A stretch of 64,000 nt of DNA from Mycolicibacterium aurum (GTDB taxonomy: Bacteria > Actinomycetota > Actinomycetes > Mycobacteriales > Mycobacteriaceae). The position numbers and the translations under genes are program-made. Under the pieces are notes generated by a model. It made no database searches and was not told the DNA's origin. It saw only the letters and a program-made list of their open reading frames with translations. The stretch is from positions 4,960,001 through 5,024,000 of the forward strand of contig NZ_LR134356.1 in assembly GCF_900637195.1 (NCBI RefSeq), in the 5' to 3' direction. This document shows positions 50,212 through 58,899 of this stretch, in pieces. How positions within the stretch are numbered: the stretch's first letter is position 1; the number at the start of each line of letters is the position of its first letter.

Positions 50212-51771
50212 ATGGCTGACTCACGCGTCGATGTCGTGATCGTCGGGGGCGGGCACAACGGCCTGGTCGCAGCGGCGTACCTGGCCCAGGCGGGCCGGCG
50301 GGTGCGGGTACTGGAACGCCTCGACCACGTGGGCGGGGCGGCGGTGTCGGCCCACGCCTTCGACGGCGTCGACGCCCGGCTGTCGCGCTACTCGTATCTG
50401 GTGAGCCTGCTGCCGCGCCAGATCCTCGACGAGTTGGGGGCCCGAGTCAGGCTGGTGCGGCGCCGGTATTCGTCCTACACACCCAATCCGGCCGACGGCG
50501 GCCGCACCGGACTGCTGGTCGGGCCGGAGTCGACGTTCGCCGCGATCGGCGCCGGCGCCGACGAGGCCGGATTCCAGGATTTCTACCGGCGCGCCCGTTC
50601 GGTGACCACCCGGCTGTGGCCGACGCTGACCGAGCCGCTGCGAACCCGGTCGCAGCTCCACCGGGCCGTCGTCGCCGAGGGTGGACGCGATGCCGACACC
50701 GCATGGCGGTCGATGATCGAGCACCCCATCGGGAACGAGATCACCGCATCAGTGGCCGACGACCTGGTGCGCGGCGTCATGGCCACCGATGCGCTGATCG
50801 GGACCTTCGCCCGCATGGACGACCAGTCTCTGCTGCAGAACCGGTGCTTCCTCTACCACCTGATCGGCGGCGGAAGCGGGGACTGGGACGTGCCGATCGG
50901 CGGTATGGGTGCGGTGACCGGCGCACTGGCAGCGGCAGCAACCGGATTCGGCGCCGAAATCCTCACCGGCGCAGACGTTCACACCATCGATCCGGACGGC
51001 GAAGTACGTTACTGGCACGCCGGCGCAGAGCACCGGGTGGTGGCCGCAACCGTGCTGGCCAATGTGACGCCCGCGGCACTGGCACGCCTACTCGGCGAGG
51101 ACGTCCCCGAATGCGCGCCCGGAGCGCAGATCAAAGTGAATCTGATGCTGCGCCGGCTGCCGCGGCTTCGGGACGAAACGGTCACCCCCGAACAGGCTTT
51201 CGGCGGCACCTTCCACATCAACGAGAACTACAGCCAGCTCGACGCCGCATATCGGCAAGCAGTCTCGGGTTCGGCGCCCGATCCGCTGCCGTGTGAGATC
51301 TACTGCCACACCCTGGCCGACCCGACCATCCTGTCGGAACCGTTGCGCGCCGCGGGCGCTCACACCCTGACGGTGTTCGGACTGCACACCCCGCACAGCC
51401 TGACCACGTCGGGCACGCCGGACCGGCTCCGCGACACCCTCACCTCCGCCGCCCTGACCTCGTTGAATTCAGTTCTCGCGGAACCGATTCACGATGTCAT
51501 CATGGAGGATTCGGTGGGCCGGCTGTGCATCGAGGCCAAGACGACGTCGGACCTGGAGGACGCGCTGGGAATGACGAACGGCAACATCTTCCACGGTGCA
51601 CTCTCGTGGCCCTTCGCCGAGGACGACGAAGAGCTGCACACACCGGCGCAGCGGTGGGGGGTCCAGACCAGACACGACCGGATCATGTTGTGCGGCTCGG
51701 GTTCCCGGCGGGGTGGCGCGGTGTCGGGAATCGGCGGACACAACGCGGCGATGGCGGTGCTGGAGGGCTAG
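50212..51771 (+). CDS. phytoene-desaturase-like FAD oxidoreductase (Rv0897c-like)
   Basis: A 519-aa flavoprotein of the carotenoid/phytoene desaturase and CRTISO-like family: VVIVGGGHNGLVAAAYL at the N-terminus, then LERLDHVGGAAVSAHAFDGV, and the C-terminal FAD motif LCGSGSRRGGAVSGIGGHNAA. Position between gltA2 and the DUF2630 gene matches Rv0897c, a conserved oxidoreductase of unknown substrate. No carotenoid genes are nearby. The stop overlaps that of the convergent marR gene by four bases. Confidence 0.88.
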   Translation: MADSRVDVVIVGGGHNGLVAAAYLAQAGRRVRVLERLDHVGGAAVSAHAFDGVDARLSRYSYLVSLLPRQILDELGARVRLVRRRYSSYTPNPADGGRTGLLVGPESTFAAIGAGADEAGFQDFYRRARSVTTRLWPTLTEPLRTRSQLHRAVVAEGGRDADTAWRSMIEHPIGNEITASVADDLVRGVMATDALIGTFARMDDQSLLQNRCFLYHLIGGGSGDWDVPIGGMGAVTGALAAAATGFGAEILTGADVHTIDPDGEVRYWHAGAEHRVVAATVLANVTPAALARLLGEDVPECAPGAQIKVNLMLRRLPRLRDETVTPEQAFGGTFHINENYSQLDAAYRQAVSGSAPDPLPCEIYCHTLADPTILSEPLRAAGAHTLTVFGLHTPHSLTTSGTPDRLRDTLTSAALTSLNSVLAEPIHDVIMEDSVGRLCIEAKTTSDLEDALGMTNGNIFHGALSWPFAEDDEELHTPAQRWGVQTRHDRIMLCGSGSRRGGAVSGIGGHNAAMAVLEG

Positions 51772-52184
51772 CGGGACAGTTTGGCGACGATGGAGCCGAG
51801 CGTGGCCAGTTCGTGGTCGTCGAGCTCGGCCAGTGCATCGGGCGCGGGATCGTGAACCGCGTCGATCGCGGCGACCATTGCGTGGCCGGCGTCGGTCAGC
51901 GACACGATCTTGCAGCGCCGGTTCGACGGATCGATCTGGCGCATCACCAGTCCGCGATCTTCCAGGTCGTTGACCGCGACGGTGGCCGCCGGTGGGTCGA
52001 CGGTTGCCGCGGCGGCAATCTGCTTGACCGTCAGCGGCGCTCGCCTCAACCGCTGCAGGATGCGGATCCGGCTGAACGGCAGGCCGGACTGTTCGACGAC
52101 GGCCCGCTTCCAGCCGTCGCGGTTGTCGTGCACCACCGCGGCGAGCTCGTGCCACACCCGGTCTGCGAGCTCTCTATCGGACAT
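51768..52184 (-). CDS. MarR-family transcriptional regulator
   Basis: A 138-aa winged-helix regulator: PFSRIRILQRLRRAPLTVKQ, IAAAATVDPPAATVAVNDLE and DRGLVMRQIDPSNRRCKIVS cover the HTH and wing. It starts inside the last codons of the MFS efflux gene (11-base overlap), so it is co-transcribed with the transporter and probably represses it, with an inducer that is a pump substrate. Confidence 0.92.
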   Translation of the reverse strand: MSDRELADRVWHELAAVVHDNRDGWKRAVVEQSGLPFSRIRILQRLRRAPLTVKQIAAAATVDPPAATVAVNDLEDRGLVMRQIDPSNRRCKIVSLTDAGHAMVAAIDAVHDPAPDALAELDDHELATLGSIVAKLSR

Positions 52185-53634
52185 TGGCCTCCTCCATGGG
52201 CTCCGCCGATCCCGCGATCAGCGGCGCCAGCCGCTCGGCGGAGCGAAGCCCGCGCCGGGACGTCGCGTACACACCGAGCACCAGGATCACCACACCCAGC
52301 GCGGCGCATATGAACCACAGCGGCCGCGCGGCGGTGGCGAAGTCGGTCCCACTGCCGGCCATCGCGGCACCGGCCACCGAACCACACAGCGCCACACCGA
52401 TGCTCACCCCGACCTGACGGCTGGTCGAGGTCACCGCCGAGGCCGCGCCGGCCCGGTCGAGCGGCATGCCACTCACGGCCGCGTTGGTGATGGGGGCGTT
52501 GACCATCGAGAAGCCGATGCCGAAGACGGTGAAGACCACCAGCAGCTGCCACACCGGTGTCGTGGCGGTCAGGAAGGTGAGCATCGTCGCCGCCGCGGTG
52601 ATCAGCACGCCGGCCACCATCAACGACGGCCGGGCGCCGAAGCGACCCACCAGGCGGCCGGACAGCGGCGAGAACACCAGCGCGCCCAGCGCGATCGGCA
52701 GGTAGATCAAGCCGGTGTGCATGGCCGAGAACCCGCGCTCGGACTGCAGATACACCGACATCATGAACAGGAAGGCACCCCAGCCGGCGAAGGCGCTGAT
52801 GGCGGTGATGGTCGCCGTGGTGAACGGGATGCTGCGGAAGAATCGCAGATCCAGGAACGGGTCGTGACGGCGACTCTCGTAGCGCAGGAACGCCGCGAGT
52901 GCGAGCACCGCGACCACGGCGATGACGATGACGCGGCTGTGCGTCCAGCCCAGCACCGGCCCTTCGATGAGTGCGTAGACGATGCCGAACAGGAAGAGCA
53001 CCGCCAGGGCCTGCCCGATGGGGTCGATGTTGCGCATGGTCTGCGACTTGGATTCGGGTACGAACAGCGCGGTGAGCAGAATCGCCGCCGCGCAGATCGG
53101 CAGGTTTATCCAGAACACCGATCGCCATCCGATGGAGTCGATGAGCAGTCCGCCGACGATGGGACCGAGCGACATCGAGATGCCGACGACACCGCCCCAG
53201 ATACCCAGGGCGCGGGCACGTTCCACGCGTCCGGTGAAGATCTGCGAAATGATGGACAAGGCAACGGGATTGAGCATCGAGCCGCCGATGCCCTGCAGGA
53301 AGCGGGCGCCGATCAACATGTCGATGGTGGGCGCGAGGCTGCAGGCCAGCGATCCGAAGGCGAACAGGGTGAGCCCGATCTGGAAGACCCGTCGACGTCC
53401 GAAGCGGTCGCCGGTGGCGCCGGAGAGCATCAGCAGCGAGGCGAGTACCAGCGTGTAGATGTCGACGACCCACTGCATCTGGGCCGGCGACGCGGACAGA
53501 TCTGTGCGGATCGCCGGGATCGCGACGTTGACGATGGTCGCGTCCATCGACACGATGAGCAGGCTCAGGCAGCAGGACACCAGAACGACGGTCTTGCGTC
53601 TGGCCGTCATCGCGTCGACGACACCTTTATTCAT
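52174..53634 (-). CDS. DHA2-family MFS drug exporter (14 TM)
   Basis: A 486-aa EmrB/QacA-type exporter with about 14 hydrophobic segments. Family motifs are SMDATIVNVAIPAI (motif D1), LMLSGATGDRFGRRRVFQIG (motif A) and GARFLQGIGGSMLNPVALS (motif B/C). It exports drugs or metabolites by proton antiport. The ATG is six bases after CACAAT on the minus strand, a likely -10 box of a leaderless transcript; the upstream DNA has TTGT-N6-ACAA, a possible MarR site. Confidence 0.93.
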   Translation of the reverse strand: MNKGVVDAMTARRKTVVLVSCCLSLLIVSMDATIVNVAIPAIRTDLSASPAQMQWVVDIYTLVLASLLMLSGATGDRFGRRRVFQIGLTLFAFGSLACSLAPTIDMLIGARFLQGIGGSMLNPVALSIISQIFTGRVERARALGIWGGVVGISMSLGPIVGGLLIDSIGWRSVFWINLPICAAAILLTALFVPESKSQTMRNIDPIGQALAVLFLFGIVYALIEGPVLGWTHSRVIVIAVVAVLALAAFLRYESRRHDPFLDLRFFRSIPFTTATITAISAFAGWGAFLFMMSVYLQSERGFSAMHTGLIYLPIALGALVFSPLSGRLVGRFGARPSLMVAGVLITAAATMLTFLTATTPVWQLLVVFTVFGIGFSMVNAPITNAAVSGMPLDRAGAASAVTSTSRQVGVSIGVALCGSVAGAAMAGSGTDFATAARPLWFICAALGVVILVLGVYATSRRGLRSAERLAPLIAGSAEPMEEANVR

Positions 53635-53656
53635 ACAACTATTGTGAAACTACAAC
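53634..53656. promoter_or_regulatory. promoter and possible MarR operator of the efflux operon
   Basis: CACAAT (minus strand, 53646-53641) lies six bases before the MFS ATG. It overlaps TTGT-GAAACT-ACAA (53642-53655), an imperfect dyad, and TACAAC is repeated directly 17 bases apart (53634, 53651). All are candidates for MarR contact. Confidence 0.35.
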
Positions 53657-53705
53657 CGTCCGCGAGGCAAGCTCACGCACTGTGATGTTCGCTGCGCAGG
53701 TGCGG

Positions 53706-55010
<1,305 letters not shown>

Positions 55011-55112
55011 TGGGATCCCTTCGTGTCTGGGGGCTGTCGAGGAGTCACGGAGTCTGTCTACAGAAGGTAGTCCCATTCCAGCGGGGACGCCCGCGGGGGG
55101 CTGCCACATCGG

Positions 55113-55763
55113 TCAGACCGGCTGACCGAGCCCCGCGGTCTCGCCCGCGAAGACGGCAAATGTGTCCTCGAAGGCCGCGACGACGTCGTCGACGCCGATC
55201 CCCGCGGCCTCCGACGCGGTGTCGGCCAATTCGCGCATCGCCGTCATCAGCAAGGCACCCCACACCGCGGCGAGCAGCTTCACGCGGCGGTCGTCGAGGG
55301 TGGTTCCCATCCGCGCGGCAAGGACGGCGTCGACAGCGCTGGCACGGTATTCGACGGTCACCTGGCGCAGCGTCGCCGAGGACATCACGATGCGCAGGAT
55401 TTGCAGCAACCTCTCGGCCGACAATGCGCCGGTGGTGGCCAGCTGCGTGTTCCTGGCCATCGCCACATAGGCGTGCCGCAGCGCTTCCAGTGGGCTCAGG
55501 TGCAGTGGCTGGCGGGACAGTTCCGCGGCGGCTTTCTCCAGAACTTCGTCGATGAGCGCGAGCGCGATGGCGTCCTTGGTGGCGAAGTAGCGGCTGAACG
55601 TGCGGGGCGACACGTCGGCGATGGCAGCGATCTGGTCGACGGTGGTGCCGTCGAACCCCTGCCGGTCGCACAGACCGACGGCCGCGTCGATCAGGGTGGC
55701 CCTGGTGCGGCGCTTCTTGCGCTCGCGCAAACCCAGCGCCGGCTCCCCCCTGACTTCAGCCAC
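55113..55763 (-). CDS. TetR-family transcriptional regulator
   Basis: A 216-aa TetR protein: RERKKRRTRATLIDAAVGLC, then GTTVDQIAAIADVSPRTFSR and YFATKDAIALALIDEV form the HTH domain. The C-terminal domain is Ala/Leu-rich and gives no hint of a ligand. The GTG at 55763 is the conservative start. An ATG at 55790 is also possible, though AGGAGG lies between the two, too far from the GTG for an ideal site. It follows pdxH on the same strand with a gap of about 140 bases and precedes gltA2 by 102. Confidence 0.9.
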   Translation of the reverse strand: MAEVRGEPALGLRERKKRRTRATLIDAAVGLCDRQGFDGTTVDQIAAIADVSPRTFSRYFATKDAIALALIDEVLEKAAAELSRQPLHLSPLEALRHAYVAMARNTQLATTGALSAERLLQILRIVMSSATLRQVTVEYRASAVDAVLAARMGTTLDDRRVKLLAAVWGALLMTAMRELADTASEAAGIGVDDVVAAFEDTFAVFAGETAGLGQPV

Positions 55764-55906
55764 GAACCGGATGGTAGCCCTCCTGATCATGGTGCGGGGG
55801 CGAAAATGGCACGTGACGACAATTGTCGGGGGTCGCGATTTGTCCAGGGCAGCCGCGCCGAAACACCTCGCGACACGAGATCCCGGCGAACACTGTCCCG
55901 GTCCGA

Positions 55907-56563
55907 TTACGGCTGCAACCGCTCGACCCGTCCATCCTGAACCCGAATACGGTTGTGCACCCTGTTCTCCCGGCCCTGCCAGAACTCGACCACCTCGGCA
56001 GCGATCAGGTATCCGCCCCAGTTCGGCGGCACCGGCACCTCGTCGTCGCCGGCGAATCGTTCGGTGACGTCGGCGAGCTGCTGCATCAGCGCCGCCCTCG
56101 ACGCGATCGGACGACTCTGTTGCGACGCCCATGCCCCCAGCTGGGAGCCCCGGGGGCGCTTGCTCCAGTAATCGGCCGTCGCCTCGGCCGACACCTTGGT
56201 GACCCGGCCCCGGACGTGCACCTGCCTGCCCATCAGGTACCACGGGAACGTCGCCGACGCATACGGCTGGGCCGCCAGCTCCTCCCCCTTGTCGGAGTCG
56301 TAGTTGGTGTAGAAGGAGATGCCCGACTCGTCGACGCTCTTGCACAGCACGGTGCGGGTGACGGGACGGCCCGCTGCGTCGACGGTGCCGACCACCATCG
56401 CGTTCGGCTCCGCGACTCCGGCCTGTTGCGCGTCGGTCATCCACTGGTTGAGCAGCGCGACCCAGCCGCCGTCCAGCCAATCCGCGTCGAGATCGCTGCT
56501 GCCGTCCTTCTCCGCCGAGCCGTATTCCACGCGCATCCTTGCCAGGTGATCAGAAGTGCCCAC
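55907..56563 (-). CDS. pdxH: pyridoxamine 5'-phosphate oxidase
   Basis: A 218-aa FMN enzyme that makes pyridoxal 5'-phosphate: EPNAMVVGTVDAAGRPVTRT and VLCKSVDESGISFYTNYDSD at the FMN site, SKRPRGSQLGAWASQQSRPI for the substrate, and the C-terminal EFWQGRENRVHNRI signature (WxGxxxRxH). The GTG at 56563 (VGTSDHLARMRVEYG) is taken as the start. TAGCGT seven bases upstream fits a leaderless transcript. It is divergent from citA over 41 bases. Confidence 0.95.
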   Translation of the reverse strand: MGTSDHLARMRVEYGSAEKDGSSDLDADWLDGGWVALLNQWMTDAQQAGVAEPNAMVVGTVDAAGRPVTRTVLCKSVDESGISFYTNYDSDKGEELAAQPYASATFPWYLMGRQVHVRGRVTKVSAEATADYWSKRPRGSQLGAWASQQSRPIASRAALMQQLADVTERFAGDDEVPVPPNWGGYLIAAEVVEFWQGRENRVHNRIRVQDGRVERLQP

Positions 56564-56604
56564 GCGCCAAACGCTACGCCCGATGCGGGTGCAACAATCG
56601 GCGC

Positions 56605-57726
56605 ATGACGACTGCGGTGCCGAAAGATTTCGCCCCGGGACTGGCCGGCGTGGTGGCATTCGAGACGGAGATCGCCGAGCCGGACAAGGACGGCGGCGCG
56701 CTGCGCTACCGCGGCGTCGACATCGAGGATCTGGTGGCCCAGCGGGTCACCTTCGGGGACGTCTGGGGTCTGCTGGTCGACGGCCGGTTCGGGCACGGAC
56801 TGCCGCCCGCCGAACCCTTCCCCCTGCCCATCCACAGCGGCGACGTGCGTGTGGACGTCCAGGCCGGCCTGGCGATGCTCGCCCCGATCTGGGGATACGC
56901 ACCGCTGCTGGACATCGACGACGACACCGCGCGCGACCAGCTGGCCCGCGCGTCGGTGATGGCGCTGTCCTACGTCGCGCAGTCCGCGCGCGGCATCTAC
57001 CAGCCGGCTGTGCCGCAACGCACCGTCGACGGATGCGACACCGTGACTGCACGATTCATGACCCGGTGGAAAGGCGACCCGGATCCGCGCCACGTCGAGG
57101 CGATCGACGCCTACTGGGTGAGCGCCGCCGAGCACGGCATGAACGCGTCGACTTTCACCGCACGGGTCATCGCATCGACGGGCGCCGACGTCGCCGCCGC
57201 GCTGTCCGGGGCGATCGGCGCGATGAGCGGACCGCTGCACGGTGGCGCCCCGGCGCGGGTGATCCCGATGATCGAAGAGGCCGAGCAGACCGGTGACGCG
57301 CGCGCCGTGGTCAAAGGCATCCTCGACCGCAACGAGAAGCTCATGGGCTTCGGGCACCGGGTCTACCGCGCCGAAGATCCGCGCGCCAAGGTGCTGCGGG
57401 CCACCGCCGAGCGTCTGGGCGCCCCGCGTTACGAGGTGGCGGCGGCTCTGGAGCAGGCGGCGCTGGCCGAGTTGCGGGAGCGCAGGCCCGACCGGGCGAT
57501 CGAGACCAACGTCGAGTTCTGGGCCGCGGTGATCCTCGATTTCGCCGAGGTGCCGCCGACGATGATGCCCGCGATGTTCACCTGCGGGCGCACCGCGGGC
57601 TGGTGCGCGCACATCCTGGAGCAGAAGCGGCTGGGCAAGCTCGTCCGCCCCTCGGCGATCTACGTCGGCCCCTCCCCGCGCAGCCCCGAGTCGGTCGAGG
57701 GCTGGGATCTCCTGACCCGCGAATGA
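56605..57726 (+). CDS. citA: second citrate synthase CitA
   Basis: A 373-aa citrate-synthase-family enzyme, the same length as CitA of M. tuberculosis. It has GALRYRGVDIEDLVAQ, SGPLHGGAPARVIPM and KLMGFGHRVYRAEDPRAKV, but is shorter at the N-terminus than GltA2. Its relatives include 2-methylcitrate synthases, so the physiological acyl-CoA may differ. AACAAT six bases before the ATG suggests a leaderless transcript. Its stop overlaps the start of the DinB-type gene (ATGA). Confidence 0.93.
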   Translation: MTTAVPKDFAPGLAGVVAFETEIAEPDKDGGALRYRGVDIEDLVAQRVTFGDVWGLLVDGRFGHGLPPAEPFPLPIHSGDVRVDVQAGLAMLAPIWGYAPLLDIDDDTARDQLARASVMALSYVAQSARGIYQPAVPQRTVDGCDTVTARFMTRWKGDPDPRHVEAIDAYWVSAAEHGMNASTFTARVIASTGADVAAALSGAIGAMSGPLHGGAPARVIPMIEEAEQTGDARAVVKGILDRNEKLMGFGHRVYRAEDPRAKVLRATAERLGAPRYEVAAALEQAALAELRERRPDRAIETNVEFWAAVILDFAEVPPTMMPAMFTCGRTAGWCAHILEQKRLGKLVRPSAIYVGPSPRSPESVEGWDLLTRE

Positions 57727-58343
57727 CCGTGACCGGGCAGCGTGCGGTGTTCGCTTCGGCGGCACGCAGTTTCGCGGCCCTGGTGCGACAGATCCCGGGC
57801 GACGCGTGGGATGGCCCCGGCCTGGGCGACTGGACCGTGCGCGACCTCGTCGGTCATACCTCGCGCTCGCTGATCACGGTGAGCACGTACCTCAAGACGA
57901 CTGCGCCGCACGAGGACGTGGTGAGCGCCGCCGACTACTACGCGCAGATGCACGAGTACTCGGCGAGCCTGGGCGCGGCCGCCATCGTCGAACGCGGCCG
58001 CCAGGCCGGACGCGACCTGGGTGCGGATCCCGCCGCGGCGATCGACGACCTGGTGCAGAAGGTGCTGGCCGAGGTCGACGCGGTCGACGACCCGCTGATC
58101 GAGGTGATCGGCGGGCTCGGCATCCGGCTGAGCAGCTACCTGCCGACCCGGACCTTCGAGTTCGCGGTGCACAGCCTGGACATCGCCCGCGCCGTCGGCG
58201 CCGACGTCGTGCCGCCCGCTGATGTGCTCGCCGACGCCGCAGCGCTGACGGCCCGGATCGGGGTCGCGCTGGGTCACGGGCCGACGGTGCTGCTGGCATT
58301 GACCGGACGCGCGGAGCTGCCGTCGGCGTTCTCCGTGGTCTGA
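57723..58343 (+). CDS. DinB-like / maleylpyruvate isomerase N-terminal domain protein
   Basis: A 206-aa helical protein with WTVRDLVGHTSRSLITVSTY near residue 38 and TRTFEFAVHSLDIARAVG near 145, the pattern of mycothiol-dependent maleylpyruvate isomerase N-terminal (DinB-like) domains. The His positions (GHT, VHSLD) probably hold a metal; family members use mycothiol as a thiol donor. It is translationally coupled to citA (ATGA). The substrate is unknown. Confidence 0.85.
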   Translation: MTVTGQRAVFASAARSFAALVRQIPGDAWDGPGLGDWTVRDLVGHTSRSLITVSTYLKTTAPHEDVVSAADYYAQMHEYSASLGAAAIVERGRQAGRDLGADPAAAIDDLVQKVLAEVDAVDDPLIEVIGGLGIRLSSYLPTRTFEFAVHSLDIARAVGADVVPPADVLADAAALTARIGVALGHGPTVLLALTGRAELPSAFSVV

Positions 58344-58348
58344 GGCCG

Positions 58349-58372
58349 GGCGGCGCCGCCGCGATGATTTTT
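58349..58372 (+). terminator. GC dyad followed by T-run after the citA operon
   Basis: GGCGGCGCCGCC (58349-58360) is a perfect 12-bp palindrome and is followed within eight bases by TTTTT (58368-58372), just after the stop at 58343. The stem is short once a loop is allowed for, so this is a weak candidate. Confidence 0.3.
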
Positions 58373-58431
58373 CCGGCGACGGTGAGTCTGCATCGACGTC
58401 CCGACACTCATCCCCCGGAGGTACCAGAGCG

Positions 58432-58899
58432 ATGACCCGACCCGATGAAGCCAATACGCCCATGCTGGTGCCGCACCTCGTCGTCGACGACGCCGCGGCG
58501 GCACTCGACTTCTACGCCAAGGCCTTCGGCGCCGAGGAGATGGTGCGCCTACCCGGCCCCGGCGGCAAGGTGATGCACGCCTGCACGCGGATCAACGGTT
58601 CCCTGGTGTTCCTCAACGACGACTTCCCCGAGTTCAACGACGGCAAGTCGAGCACCCCGCCCGCTCTCGGTGGTGCGTCGGTGACCATCCATCTGCAGGG
58701 CCCAGATGTCGACGGCCGGTTCCAGCGGGCGCTCGATGCCGGCGCCACGGTGGTCAATCCCCTGGAGGACCAGTTCTGGGGTGACCGCTACGGCGTCGTC
58801 AGGGATCCGTTCGGCCATCACTGGTCCTTGGCGGAGACCGTCAAGGAGGTCGACATGAACGAGGTGCTGGCACAGATGAACAGCGACAGCCCCGCCTAG
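58432..58899 (+). CDS. VOC/glyoxalase-fold protein (Rv0887c-like)
   Basis: A 155-aa PhnB-type VOC protein: LVVDDAAAALDFYAKAFGAE, CTRINGSLVFLNDDFPEF and VVRDPFGHHWSLAETVKEVD. The family binds a metal with His/Glu; here metal-binding residues are only partly visible, so activity is uncertain. Gene order near fprB matches Rv0887c. GGAGG lies about 11 bases before the ATG. The stop overlaps that of the convergent GH1 gene by four bases. Confidence 0.88.
   Translation: MTRPDEANTPMLVPHLVVDDAAAALDFYAKAFGAEEMVRLPGPGGKVMHACTRINGSLVFLNDDFPEFNDGKSSTPPALGGASVTIHLQGPDVDGRFQRALDAGATVVNPLEDQFWGDRYGVVRDPFGHHWSLAETVKEVDMNEVLAQMNSDSPA

Noticed and set aside
51910..53685. 591-codon plus-strand frame opposite the MFS exporter
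   Set aside because: Composition is Arg/His/Gln/Glu-rich without hydrophobic core; the opposite strand encodes a 14-TM exporter with conserved motifs.
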